Source: Setaria digitata (Eukaryota; Nematoda; Chromadorea; Rhabditida; Setariidae). Taken from it: a DNA stretch of 64,000 bases. The stretch is taken from the NCBI GenBank assembly GCA_003640385.1, contig RCAB01000325.1, positions 1-64,000 on the forward strand, written 5' to 3'. Made by a program: the position numbers and the translations under genes. A model generated the notes under the pieces. It was not told the origin of the DNA. It saw nothing but the letters and a program-made list of their open reading frames with translations, and ran no database searches. Of the stretch, positions 1-14,800 are shown piece by piece; positions within the stretch are counted from its first letter, which is position 1, and every line of letters begins with the position of its first letter.

Positions 1-3000
1 TCTGGCATCATTTTGGTGACTTTCAGGTACAATGGTATTTTTAAAAAGTAAATTCCCACGCTTCTCTTTTTTGTTTCATAATATTGTCTATTAAGTATGC
101 CAGGTGATCGATACTTCACGATGTTCAGACCGCTTTTTTAGATACTATTATAACCATTTGTAATTCAGACTTTATGCAGGATAATTTTGTAATTTGCAAA
201 AGATTATTTTCAAAATAAGGATGATCATCCATAATAGTCATGTTGGATAATACCTAAATGAATAGAAATTAGAATAGCAGAGCCCTCAAAGGCAAAGATG
301 TTCAGATGCAAAAGCATACAAGCTGAGATGTTGTGAATGAGAATAATTTATAATTTCTTTCTTTCATAATAAAGAAATTTATGATTATCAAATTCAGTTA
401 TGATCAAATCACATGAAATTCTGAAGACAAAAACTATACCATTTTACCGCATTCCTTCCCTCATTGCATGATTAATACTTTCTGTAATTGTTATTAACTG
501 GACAACTTTTTCGTTTTCTGTACAAGAAGCCGTGCAATGTCTCACTGTAATAAAGTTGTAGCATTCTGGCAAAACTTAGCTTTGCAGAAAATTTCTGTCC
601 CAGGTAGAAACGGTTTGCAATATTTAACGTATAATATTTATTGTTCTTCCTTCCAATCTTACCTCAATAATTTCATAAAGTGTAATCGAAAATTTTTTAA
701 TTCAAATCGCCCATTTTATGGTATATATAAAATCCGTTGCTATGGTAATCGCATAAATGAACTTCTCGTCATTGGCCTCAGCAACACAAAATTTGACTAG
801 CTGTATTTAAATCCGTTTTAAAATCGACAGTGAATTCTTATGATCGAAAAGTTTTCAATCTGTGATTACTTCCTCTAAGAAATTTCTGCAATTCATTTTT
901 ATATTCAATTCATATCCATGTTCAATTCGTCTTGTCATCTGTGCAAGATAGATCATCAAAAGTGTTATCGATATCGAAAGATATGACAAAATGACCGATT
1001 TATCTTTTTGTGCTTTTTTTTTGCAGCAACTTAGTGGCAAGCACAGGTTGAGGGCGCTCGATTGGAGAGCTAAAAATTTATGAAATTTTGGAAATTTGAA
1101 ATTTGGTAAGACAATTGTATTAAGTTGAAATAATTATTCAGGAAATTTGCAATGTGTTACAGATTTTTCCTGAATGCCAGAAAGAAATGACTGCTTGCAT
1201 TAGAAGTTAAATGACCGGCGCTGATTTGTCATTCTGAGATTTTGATAAAATATTCAAAATATCATCCGTATGGAAAAGGATGTTATTGTGAAAAAAATAA
1301 AAAAGACTTTAATTAAATAGTGAATCAATGCATCCTAGAAAGATTCTGGATTTTAATTTGCAGTAAGTCATTTGGTCTTCACTTACTCAAGAGTAAGCAG
1401 TAAAGTATTTATTTTATTAGGTGTGATTGACAACACTGTTGTTGATGAAATGTAAATCATTTCTAAAGCATATTGTCATCGAAATTTATTCTTCAACCAA
1501 ATGTGCCAAATTATTCACTTCTAACTACAAGTTCGCTCCATCGTCATCAAACTCGTAAGCACTTTTTTTGTTAAAACCATTTTTGAGTAACAACAAGAAA
1601 AAATACCGCAAACTACCAGTGAAGCTGAATGCTATTTTATTAGATTTATGATAAAATTTCTCGAGTTTCTCTTACAAATATCATAGTTGTCAAATTAAAG
1701 AACAGTTTTCAAGACGCGATGTTGCATAAACTAACCTAGTTAGACCCACAATATCTTTTCACTTTTACAAATTAAACATTGAGCAAAATTGAAAGTGAAC
1801 AGTAACCGATTAGTGTGCTATGAAATCCTTAGTTATTGTAATAGTTAAGGAATAATTTTAGAAATTTTCACTTTAAAAGGAGAATGATTCAGTATTTTAC
1901 AGCAGTAGTAGCTTTCCATTAAATTTATCTTTTTTCTTTTTTCTACATAAAACGCAAAGTTCCATTTTTTCAGATCTCCTTGCTCTCGATTAAAAACATC
2001 GCTACTCGAGAAATAAAAATACTTGATTAAGTTCGGTACGCAAATGCGACCTCATCATGTGATATTATAATACTGCTTTTTTTTTTTACATAATTACCAT
2101 GATTTAATTCATTTTAACTTTCTTTTCAACTGATAGAAATAAATTTACCAGTACTTTCACGTTACAAAATATAAAATTAGTTAGACTTTTCAATTTTTAA
2201 TCACATTAATATAAGAGCTTTTTAGGAGATTCGCTGCAATAATTGGGAAGTTGAATGTTGCTTACATGCGAATTGAATCGTTAACAGAAATAATTCAGTT
2301 CCTGTCAATAATAATAAAGTGATCATTGTGTACAACAAAAAAATTTAAATTTTTGTTTCGTATATTAAGCTAGCTGGAAAAAATGAGCATGCATAAAAAC
2401 TGTCACAGTGTATGACAACCATTATTCATTTATCAAAACACCTCGCAATCCATGGTTGCAGTAGTTTGAATTAAATAATACAGAGTTAATTATCAATTAT
2501 ATCTATTTGTTCAGCTGCATCGGATATGCAATTTTGTTTAATTAGTGGCATAATAATTGAAATAAAATTTTCATCACTGAAACTAAATACAAAATAATAG
2601 AAAAAAAAAAAAAAAATGAGAAGAAAGCAGAAATGAAAATGCTAGAACGGTCGAATGCAGGATTCGTAAGAAACAAAGGCATAGATAGACCTATAGACTT
2701 AAGTAGGATTTATAAAATCATTCACTTCAAGAAACAATTGCGGTCATTTCTGACAGTTTCTGACCGTTAGCACACATTCACAGATATGCAAAAATGTTGA
2801 ATTCAAATAGCTCCGAAATTTTTTGAAAATTAACAAATTTTTTGATATTTGATTAAATATAACCTCCTTATTCTTCATTAACAAATCATTTGGTGGTGCA
2901 TTGACGCACATTTGCGCAATACATTCATGCGAATTTGCTGCATTTGAAATTAGAAAAAAACTGTGTTATATAAGGCCGACAAAATTTTACACTTTTTTCT

Positions 3001-4657
3001 TTTTTATGCATCGTCATATGTTTTTGAACACCGTCACTTGATTAGCAAATAAAGAAACTGAGGTGCAAGGTCAGAATTTCGATGAGATGCTAGTTGAAAA
3101 GGAAAAAAAATTAGTTTTACCTATAGATTATTCAATTTTAAAAATAAATTTACTGTCCACCAACTAATACCAAACAAATTAACTTATTTTCTCTCTTTCT
3201 CGCGTTTTTTAGTCAAATTCTTTCTTGCTGATCAAAAATTCACTGCCTATTCTACAAAATTTTTAACAAGAAATAAAATTTGAAAGAAAAATGGTTTTGC
3301 TTTTTTCTTCATGAATAATTTTTCGACATTTTAATTAGATATAATTTCTAAAAACTATTTATAGTGATATTTGTAAATAGGAACTTACACCTTCCATATC
3401 CTGAAATCACTTTTAGTTTTTCGATTAGACATTTAGACACACTGCGATACATTGTTGGTTTTAGTTTTGCAAATTATCCACCAATATACCAGTTTTTCTT
3501 GGAAAAAAAATAAAAGCAATATTTTTCAAGAATAATATCATATCACCAAAGAAGTTGAATGCACGAAACACCACTGTCTCTTTTTACAATTGTGAATTAA
3601 ATTATTATAATTCATCTGCAAATTATACATATTTAATGAAATACGTGAATTAGGAGTTTGAAGATTAGTAGAAATTTGGTTAAATAATAAATTTAAAATC
3701 TTCAAATGTTGCAATAAGTTAAATCTAATTTTTTCAGCAGACTGATTTTCCATGTATGTGTAGAACAAAGATAATTTTTAATATGGGAAGAGTGGGAGGA
3801 ATAAAGTAATTTGAGAGCTAATTAATTAAAATTAAAAATCGATCTGTTGTTAGGTATTGGCATTTTTTGTTATTTTTCTGGAAATGCTGAATCATAAAAT
3901 ATCAAGAATTTGATGAAGTACTGTTTAAAATAACTATCTTCAAGTTTTTTAGTTTCATTAGTCTTGCAATTTTTATATTTATAAATTTAAATGGTTCGTA
4001 TTTGTACTTTTATTAAAGTGGCGCCTTGCAAATGTTTTTTATTTTCCTTTTTGCTTTGCTGTTTTTCATAATTAATTGTTTAATTATACCGAGAAAAATT
4101 ATAGGCATGTTTCTAAGATACCTAAATTTTATCAGCAAATATGATATGGACACAGTTTAACGGAAGCAAGTGATTAAGTACCTATTACGATTGGTAAAAT
4201 GAAAACTTTGTAAACTTGATCCAATTAACAATGTAAGTGCTCAGCCTTCTTCATTTTATAAGCTTTACCTTAAATTATCCATTTCATTTCTATTAATTAT
4301 TTTTCCCGTTTTTTCTATCTTTTAATTTGTTTTACAATAACTTCACATGTTGTTGAATCGTTCAGCGAATGAAATATAATTTTGATAATGGTTAGATAAC
4401 TTCGAATAAGCAAATAGATTTAGAAAAAAAAGAAATTTTGAATTTGTAATTTTTTTAATTTTTGGATCTTTAAATTTTATTTAAAAATCACAAACATAAA
4501 AAGAGCGTCATTTAAATTGAAAAGAAAGCCACGATTTTTGGAAGAAATTTGTTTGATTTAGAAAAAAAAAAAAAAAAAACCATGCAATTTTCATAGCTTA
4601 AATTAATATAATTTAATACAGTTTTTGAACAAATTGCCAAACCAACATATTATATAA

Positions 4658-4694
4658 AGGAATATATATATTTTAAATATATATTTATATTCCT
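4658..4694. repeat. AT-rich palindrome
   Basis: The arms AGGAATATA and TATATTCCT flank a TTTAAA-centred AT core, giving a nearly perfect inverted repeat able to form a cruciform. Low-complexity AT palindromes are common in such DNA, so no function is assigned. Confidence 0.6.
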
Positions 4695-6070
4695 ATATTA
4701 ACAGTTTGCATATATTAATAGTAGCAAATTTCTTTTGCCTAGTTATTTGGTAATTAATTACTCTGAAGAAAAGAAATGTTAGTCTTTCTTAATTGATTTC
4801 ACTGTATTTTTGCAAATAACCATTCATTTGGAAATGCTTGAGGTTTTTTCCCACAAAATTATTTTGAAGTGAAAATTCTGATCTAGCAAGCTCATTCTGA
4901 TAAATAACCAATCAATTTTGACGGTTCACTTCATTGCGAATGCTTTCAGATGTTTGAATAAGCTATTAAGTCAACAATTAAGATAATGTGTTATTGATTA
5001 AGTAGTGGAAACTTGATGAGACTTACCAAAATAAAGTAAGCAAAAATTTGTTTCTTCTCTTCTTTTCCTAAGCTTCATTCAAAATTTTTGTATGATACGA
5101 GTAAAGTTAATATTCGAAATCCTTTGCTTGTTGACCCAATTGCAGTTGCTTCGTGCTAGCATTTTGAAATAATAAAATTCTGTTAAAGTCTTGATTGTAA
5201 ATGCGGTAATCAAACCAGGAGAATTTTCGAGCAAACATAATATCAGATACTTACAAATCAGATCAATTTTTAATGATAACTATTAATATTGTCATTATTT
5301 TATTTTTAACTACTCCAATTTAGTCAAAAAGAAAAAAAAAAAGAAATTGGAGTCGTACAAAAAGTAATACATAAAGTTTAGAGCAATATAAACGCATGTA
5401 TAAAGCAATGTAAAAGGCTTAAAATCTTTATAAATTAATTACCACAGTTTTGCACTAATTTTCATATCGAACACTAGAAAATTTTTATTTTTGAATGTAA
5501 TTAAAAAGGCATATTTATTTGGGGAAAATTAATTGCAATTTAACTGATATACTAATGTAAAGCAAAGTAAATATGCTTCGGTGAGGGGAAAAAGTGGAAA
5601 TAGGAGGTAGATGTTAGAATTTCTTGAATTTTTGATTTCATTTTCATGCAACAAGATTGCTTTAACAAACAGCTAACTAATCATTTAAATGAGCAGATAA
5701 ATTTAATGACAGTTATAGTTCTCATCGCTTTCTTCTTTCAATCTTTTAACAATCTGCTCTTTTACTTCCTTCATTTATTAACTTGACTACCGATTAAATT
5801 TTTATCACTTCATTTTAATCAAAATATGTATTCTCTTTACACAGGAATGTTTGGTTATCATTCCGGTTTGATTATCATTGGTTTCTTCTTCAAGCTAATA
5901 ATACTTATGATACCGTACTGCTCATCGTGACTGAAATTTGAGTATTATAGAAGTCACAGATGTAAGTAACGAAATTAGCTAAAACTTATCAAGCTTGAAC
6001 AATATCTCATTAATAACTACTCCCTCAAAAAGCTACTCTATCAAAATCAGTGAAATTTTTTAACTTTCAA

Positions 6071-6080
6071 TTAACAACAG
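6071..6080 (+). promoter_or_regulatory. Splice acceptor directly before cyclase ATG
   Basis: The sequence TTAACAACAG abuts the ATG at 6081. This is either a spliced-leader trans-splice acceptor or the 3' end of an intron in the 5' leader. GTAAGT at 5961-5966 is a possible donor for the second option. It supports the chosen start, which opens a signal-peptide-like sequence. Confidence 0.45.
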
Positions 6081-8822
6081 ATGCAGCTCTGTTTCTGGAT
6101 TCTATCGCTTTTGGCAATCGTTCATAACAAAAAAAGAATTATACGAATTGCTCATTTACTGCCGGCTAATCCAATTGTTGCACACGAAACAGATGTCCTC
6201 AAAATTTGTGCCAACGATCTTCGAAAACGAAACATTTTACCGCCTAATTTAACAATGGAGTATGGAAAAATTTTATTAATTAAACTTCATTAATTAAAAT
6301 TGTTTTACCGATGTACAAAAGAAAAAAGGAATTTTTTCGTTTCTTTTTTCCTTTCAACATCTAAGGGTTTTTTGATAAGGTGATAACAATGCTAAATTTG
6401 CTTAAACAACAGCAGTAAAAAGGTTATTGCTGAAAATTTTTTAAAATATTGTGAAAGAGCATAGTACACAGAAATTCGGATGGTGTAAAACATTTTAGAA
6501 ATTTTACTCTTAAAAAAAAAAACCTTAGGACTTAAAACATTTCTTTTTTCCTTTTTTTTAAAGAGTGATGACAAGGGAGTCATGCAAAGACTTCAGTGGT
6601 GTTGAAAATGCGGCTTATTTACATTATACTTATAATGCTACAGTATATTTTGGACCAGGCTGTAATGAAGGTACCGTAATATTTGATATGAAATTTTATA
6701 GTATTTAACCAGCACTGCTTTTTAAATTACTTTATTATACTAAAACATAGATGAGAAGGTGGAAATAACCGAAAAAGCACTAACGGGTTATAATTGCTGG
6801 GACTTCATGATTTGTTTGCAGCTCATGCAAAGGTTAAAAAAAACGATTTAAATGCTATTAATTGTTTTTACTTAATAGATGAAAAGGATAGTTACTTATA
6901 TATTTCTCTTTTTTTTTTGGAAAAGCTTTATGATAATATTTGCAAATTATCATTCATTGCACCATCATTAGATGGTTTATCAGTAAAAAAAAAAAAAAAA
7001 TCTTTGAGTCCTTGCAGAAATTTTGGTTATCAGTCGTTTGGCCCGACGATGGAATGTCCCAATTATAGCACATTTATCCGGTGATGATAGTCTTGCTGAT
7101 AAAACAATATTTTCTACACTTGGTTCTGTGGCACTTACTTCAGCTGTCGAAATGGCTCGCGCAACATTTACGTATCTTAGGCTATATAATTGGCGCATGG
7201 TTAGTCATTAATTAATCATTAAAAGTTTACATGGAAAATTCTCGGAAAATGGACTTAAATATTCTGAATGAAATTTCGCTCCTTTTCCGCTTTGTTCAAA
7301 TATCTGTCAATCTCACCTTTTCTTGTTCTTTGAAAATCTTAATAGAAAATTTAGTTTTATTTTTTCTCTTTCTGACTTTTCCCTCAAAATTATATTTAAA
7401 TTCTATATATTTTTTTAAATCATTGTATTCTAACTACTGAACAGAATACTTCAATTGAAAAAAATCGAAAGGAATTGCATTTAATTTCCGTTTTCAGTTT
7501 GACAAACTTCAGTGCGATTCTCAAACTTACAGAATCGGCAATTAATGACATTTATTCTAAATTTCTAATCAGAATTGGAGCTTTTTACTTATTTGCCATA
7601 TAAATTTTTTCAAAATTTATGAAGCTAGCTTAAAGTAAATTGAACATTTACTCTTCAAGTTAAACTTAAAATCATCTCTCATTTCAGTCAGATTTTTTCC
7701 TGTCCACAAATAAGTTTTTCTGCTAACTCTCAAAATAATACTTAAATTTTCTCCAGATCGGTATTGTACGACCAACAGTCAATTTTGAACATCTCTCTAT
7801 ACATTCTCTGACTGAATTCGCAAAAAATAGTACTGATGTTGTGAGTAATGTCATAATCGAGATTGACCCTTTTGCATCTGTTGAAGATATTCTGAAAACC
7901 GGAAAACTTGATATACTTCGAACTTCTGCAAGAAGTAAATTAATCAAATCTTTTTATTTGCATTTTGATAATTTTTTTTTATAATTTTTATGACAATGTA
8001 AACTTAAGTCATTTGCAATATGTGCTGCATTTTTCATAACAGAACATTTCCTTCATACAGTAAGTATTTCACTTAAAAATATTCAAAACTAGAATGCTGG
8101 CAATGAAAAAGTAATTAAGGTAAAATTTATAAATTGCTATATTATAAATTAAGAGTGCATTGATAGAATAAGATGTGTGTAATTGAAGAAATAGAGATAT
8201 ACAATCATAGTTACAAAACGATAAACCAAATTACCTTATGCTTAATTGCAATATTTACTTATCTAATTGTGAATAAAAAAAAAATAAAAATAAGAAACTG
8301 AAGGGAAAATAATAATTCAGTTTTTTAAAGACTACGTTATCTGATGACAAGTAGAATAAACATCAAGAAATTACTCCGGTTCATAGCAGAATAAAATCTA
8401 ATTTAATTGTGAGGTAATGCTATTAAGTATTGATATTTTGCGATAATTTTCAGTTATTATAGTCGAATTAGGTATGGATCTTAGTGCTTGCACCAATTTT
8501 ATGCTAGCAATTTCAAAAGCGGGCATGAAAAATTCAGAATATGTATATATCTTACCATGGCTTTCCCATGTAAGTTATTAATCTTAAGTTAACCGTTTTT
8601 ACAGTAATCGGCTATGTATCATTCTTGCTGTACCATTTTTCAAAATTGCTTCTTTTATAGTAAAAAAATAGTACATAACTAGAAATATTATTATTGCGAA
8701 ATTAGTTATACATTTCTTTTTATTCATTATATTTTAACACCATCATAATCATGATAATAAATATGTATATATATATTTATTTATTTATTTATTTTAGCTA
8801 AATAAAATAAATTATGATGGTG

Positions 8823-8875
<53 letters not shown>

Positions 8876-11800
8876 ACCATTATATATAGAGCTTATGATG
8901 CTCTCCACTAAATTTATTTGATTTTTAAAGTAAAAATAAATAAATTTAAAGGACTTAATAGTTAATAATTTCGTTGTTAATTAATGGTTAAATATGCTCT
9001 CTTTCATTGATTTCTCAGATTGTTGATTACTATCCATGGGAAGTTATAAATATCGATAAGCGTATAGTAAAACATGCTTATGAAAAGGCAATCGTAATAA
9101 CAGCTCAGGGCTATGACCATAAATTAGTACAACATTTTGGCGAGAAATTTTCTAAAGAAACTGGCTATTTGGCTTCACATGTATGTTTCTTGTTTTTTGT
9201 CCTAAAAAAAATATGAAAAAATGAAAAATAAAAAAGGAAACTTTTCGAATAAATTCAAAATTTAAGCTTGGAATTTTCAAATTTCAAAAATGAGAATTAA
9301 GAAATAGCATTAACTTCATGAAAGATTGGCAACATTTTTTGTCTAAGCCTTCATATTCCTTAACATTCATAGCGGAAAAAAACCCAAAGAAAATAACTGA
9401 ATATTTTTTCGTGCTTCGTTTTTTTAAAGTACGAAGCACCTTTTTTACAGTACGCAGCACTTGTTTACAGTATTCGACGCTTGTATACATGTCATTATAC
9501 GATGCATTATTCTTGTACGGACTTGCGTTACGTGATGCATATGATGCCACTGGTGATGACCAAATTTACAGTAACGGAACGTTTATCTGGGAAAAAATGA
9601 CTAATCGTCAATTTATAGGTAATATTTATTGGGAATATTTTCGAGAATAATTTCTTTCCAAAAATTTTCTTTGTTAAATTTAACTGTAAGGGATAAGAAT
9701 AAATAACTAATTGTAAAAGTAGAATTTCTATTAATATAGTTAAAAATTGAGTTTGAGAAAATTTTCTATGAAAATGTTTCTTCTTCTTTTTTTAAATATC
9801 CATTTCTTATTTTGATAGCAGAGAGACATAACTGCTCAGAAAAGAATAATAAATAATGGTAAAAATAAGAATTAGAATAGAAAATAAAGCAGCAAGACAA
9901 TTAAGCTTTATAAATTAAAAAAAAAAAAAAGCGAAATATGAACCAACAGTGCTCATCGTGAAACTGGTAATTACTAGATTGAAATTAATTTAATTTTATG
10001 AAAATGGTATTTCCAGTTTGTATGATGGATAAAAAGTTGAAAACACAGTAAGTAATAATAATTTCTTTGATAAAATATTGTATCATTTACATAAATGTTG
10101 CAGGTATGACTGGTCAAGTGTTAATTGATAATGAAGCATTTAGAATACCAAGTTATGCGACATATCAAATACAAAATGGTAGTTTGAAATTAGTTGTTGA
10201 ATTAGAAGCCAAACTTGGTGATCCGAAAAAATGCAGCTTGAAAAAAACTGACTGTTCCCTCCATGTTAGTTTGCTTTGTATTCCATTAATTTAAATTAAT
10301 TGGTTAAATTAATTGAATACCTAATTAATGCAACAAGTTCTTAAGAGAAAAGAATGGTATTTGGCCTTAAGTAAATTGTAAAGATTCATGACACACTTGG
10401 GAAAAAACTTCGAAATGAAATTAATTTCGACTTTGAAATTTTTTCCTCTTCGTATATTAATAAATTAGTTTGTACAGTTGGAATAATAAACAAAGAAATG
10501 AAATAATTGGAAAATTTAGAAGAGAAATTTTGCTAGGAAATTTTAAGAAATTTTTTTTACTATGAAAATTGGTGTAATAAGAAAAGAAGACATAGAACAA
10601 AGACAAAAATAACAAAAAAAAAAAAATTGATAGCCAGATTAATTGACATCTTACAATTTATTGTTTCTCAGTGAATTTAATTTTTTTTTTTATGAAATTC
10701 TAATACGTTTGATGGTTTTTCGTTTTTTTTTTTTTGATAATTTAATCAATTAGCCACGAAAAAAAAGGCATCTGAACATTTATTGCCATTATGCAGGATA
10801 TCAAAGTCTGAATCAAAATACCAGTGATTTCAGAAGTTGTTTTCACAAAACTGAACAAAATTGGGTAATATAAAAATTGTATTTTAATTTGTTATTACTC
10901 AATTTTTCTCTTTCTTTGGTCTATCTAGATACCGCATGAAATTTTGGATAATTATTGGTCAATAACAAATGGTAAGCTTCCATTGGATAAGCCACTTTGT
11001 GGATATGATGGAAATTTATGTGATCATACACGATATATATTGACTAGTGTTACAGCAATCATCATGGCAATAACAGCTTGCATCATTTACTTCATTTACC
11101 ACCGTCTGTTAGTTAAATTTGTTTACTAGTATGTTTAGTTTAATTTAAATTAATCCTTATTTATTTCTTTGTTAATTTTAATTTTGCCCAGTGACTAATT
11201 TAGTTTTTTTTTTTTTTTTTTTTTTTTCTATTCGTTTAAAATATGTGCATTTTATTTGATCATATTGTTGAGATTCTTTTACTAGGCGTAAGTTGGTGTG
11301 GTTTTATTAGACTTCAAATACTATTAGATGCATTTGACGCAATTAAACACAAGCAAGAATTTTCCTTGTCCAATTTTTAACATCAAATTTTACAAAAATA
11401 TTAATTTAATGGTTAAAGTTATGGCTAATTCATAACTAAAGTTAATGATTTTAGAAAAGAAAAACGACTTTATGACATGAAATGGCGTATTGCACGTGAA
11501 TCAGTTCGAATTCTAGAACTAGCTATTGAGGTAAATTACAATTCAGTTTTATTTCATTGATTAATTTCGCCGTCTGACTCTACGGAAGTTAAATTTCAGT
11601 TATTTTATGGAATTATTAAATCTTTTAATGAAGATTGTTGCATTTCCAACTAAAATTTCAAGCAAACGCTCCTTCCAATTATAATTACTCCTAATTATTT
11701 CATTTGTTTTTTCCTTTCGTTTGCTATTTTGAAGTGTACGAAATCATCTAAATTTCTGCTTTCAGCGTTCATGTAAATCTCTAGAAGCTAATGAATCGAC

Positions 11801-14800
11801 TGTTAGTGTCGATTCGAAAGGCAGCAGAAAGTTGTCAGTAGGACAGGCTATATGCAATGGTGTTAAATTGGCTGTTCATCGATATAATCAAATGCGAAGC
11901 ATAACGTTTCCAAAAAGTGAATTACAAATTCTAAAACAGGTACGGGATAATGCTTAAAAAATTAATTCATCAAATTTTATAGATCAAAATTTGAAAATTA
12001 AAGTGTTTGAAATTAGCAATTTCAAACATTATTTTTTTTTTTTTTGCAACAAATGAAGAACAAATAAGAAAGGAGAACAAGGAATCAATTAGTAGGAAGT
12101 TTCACTTTCAAGAAATAATAACAATGAATTAGTGGTCGTCAACTGTTATCAACATCAACGTTTCAGATGATTTATATTTCTTCCTAATTCAGCTTGCCTA
12201 GTTTGCGCCTATTTATTTAGTTTATATTAAGCACTATACTGTTTACTTAGAGGAAAAAAAATTTTGTGCTATATAGAGGAAAAAAATTTTTCAGCTGAAA
12301 ATGTTGGAAAATGAAAATTTGAACAAATTTTATGGTATTTGTTTCAATCAACAAAATGAACTGTTAGTCTTATGGACATTTGTTACTCGGGGAAGTCTTA
12401 AGGTAAAGTGATTTTTATTAACTTCTGGAATATTAGTAAAATCGCTGAAATTTTTTCTAACTTGGAAAAAATAGTTCTTTTTAAAAATTATTTCTTGAGA
12501 AACTGTGTTATTTAAATAATCACTTTCTCACTGACTTTGTAAAACTTCAGGATATTATTTTTAACGATGAAATGAAACTTAATCGAAATTTTCTTGTTTC
12601 ATTTGCCAAAGATGTAATAAAGGTACGTAAGCAGCAAACGATTTAAGTTAAATTTGTCTTGAAAATGAAATTTTTGCACAATTTTGTTTTACTCCCAACT
12701 AAGTATGCTTGTCAAATTTAACTTCTGAGCAAAAAAAAAATTTCTTTTTCAGAATAAAATCAATGAAGTTCAATTTCAATTTTCACTTTCCTCTTTTTCT
12801 TTTTTCTTTTTTCTTTTTTTTAAATTTTGATTTTTCTGTAAATTGAAAATAATTTATAAGAGAACGATAAAATCTTCCAGGGGATTTTTTTCCTTCACTC
12901 ATCGCCAATACAATATCACGGCTTATTATGTCTGCAAAATTGTCTTGTTGACTCACATTGGACTGTTAAATTAACAAATTTTTACACTGAAGTCATTATT
13001 GCTGAAAAATTATTGCGCAACGAAATAAAAGAAATTCAGCGAAAAGTTGTTGGCAAAGATATTGATGTCGATGATGATGATAATGATGATAATGATAACA
13101 TGCAAATTAGCCAAAGTAATAAGCCACTTTTTTGCCTTATTTAATATAAAGTAAGAGCTGAGCAAAGCAAAGTAAAATGGTGATGATTTTAAGTTATTAA
13201 AGTTTCATTCACACTTGAAAAAAGTTTTTTTAGGATTAATTATCCAATTAATGGATCTGGGTCTTTTGGCTTGTTTCTTTTTTCAGTTATAATTTGATTA
13301 GAATTTTGCATTTGACAAAAATTATTACTATTCATCAGAATAGTAACAACTTTTTTTTCAACATTATAACTTTTAGATAATTATTAGCATGCCAAGTATC
13401 GTTGAATGCATGGGGATTATACATGGGATTAAGATTATATCCCATATCTTATCATCAAATAAATGATAATAATAATTCTGAAATATTTACCACTCTTCAT
13501 TTTCTAATCTTGTCTTTTTAGTGAATTTTTCTAATTACCATTAGAGATTCTTTTGGTAAATCATTCGCTTACTGCTCTGTGGAACATTATTCTATTCATT
13601 ATTTAACATTTGTTCAATTATATTTTCTTAGGAAATATAATTTTCATAATCATAGTCACACCAATAAATTATTCATTTTTTATAATAAATATTTTATGTA
13701 ATAATTTTATTCTTCACTACTATATCATTTGAAAAAATTTTAGCATTCCACTTTTTTTTTTTTTTTTTTGAAAGAATTTTATTAAAATGGACAAACAAAT
13801 AAAATCAGTAGTTAAATAATGGAAAATTTTAAAAGTGTTTGTTTTCAATTAATTTCCATTTCAGTTCCTAATTTTGATACTTTCATACTTTGGTAAAATT
13901 AAGCAATAAAATTTAACAAATTATTAATATAATCGGTTTATGTTTGCGCAGAATACATTCAACAAGCACCCGAAATTTTACGAAACTACTTGACAACTAA
14001 ATTTTTGCCACGTGGTTCACAATCAGCTGATATATACGCGCTTGGTATGGTACTCTATCAGATACTATTTCGACTGGAACCATTTCATGAACTTAGCATT
14101 TCGAAAAAGCGTAATTATTTTCTCTTGTGTTTAATCACTAATGATAATTATTCTAATAATCAAGACATTTTTTAAAGACGTGATTTTTTTTTTTTTTTCC
14201 AGATTCGCCCAGCGGCATTTACTTTAACCAGATAACTCCGGCACAAGTTTATATTAAAAAAAGAAAAAAATATTTTCATATGCTCTGTTTTGTACGCTGG
14301 ATAAAAAATCATAAAATATCATGACTGATACTTACGAATTATAGCAATTACATTTCTTCTAGGCTATATACAGTATCAGTTTTTCAGCTATTTCTGTTTT
14401 TCTTTTTTTACTATTGAATAAATTCGTGACGTGATTTCATCTATCCATGTGTAATTAATTATCTTTGTGTAGTGGCTCTGGCAAATTAACAAATGATTTT
14501 TTTTTTTTTTTCAATTAATTGTACTATACCGATAACATCATGTTCAAGAGATGGTTTTAAAAAGTTTATCACATTTATAGAATTACTGATTAAATTAGCA
14601 AACAGTAGTGAAGAAGGCTGCATTCGACCTACATTTCCATCAAATCAAGATTCACCCTATAACCTACAATTATTAAGTACTATCGAGGTAAATAAATTAT
14701 TGCTTTGATTAATTTTTTGAGGTAATCTTAAAATTGAACTTCAATACTCTTGAAACTTAAACAGTATTTTTCTTTTTTCTCGATGAAAATTGTGAAGTTG

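Larger units (their letters stand above)
1..6080. other. Intergenic, no gene recognised
   Basis: About 6 kb of AT-rich sequence with no reading frame that resembles a protein and no splice-linked coding blocks. The short open frames (for example plus 537-800 and minus 855-1040) have no recognisable motif and look like chance openings. Visible structure is limited to homopolymers, such as the A-tracts near 2600 and 4561-4579, and an AT palindrome at 4658-4694. The last few hundred bases should hold the promoter or 5' leader of the receptor cyclase that starts at 6081. Confidence 0.6.

Noticed and set aside
14112..14175. Open continuation of cyclase exon 15 past 14110
   Set aside because: It reads into Asn/Tyr-rich intron sequence with a stop; GTAATT at 14111 is the donor that preserves phase.
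14204..14320. Possible cyclase exon after CCAG at 14203
   Set aside because: The joined frame runs into unrelated sequence and a stop. The acceptor at 14580 restores the expected kinase-homology sequence ([13 protein letters not shown]...).
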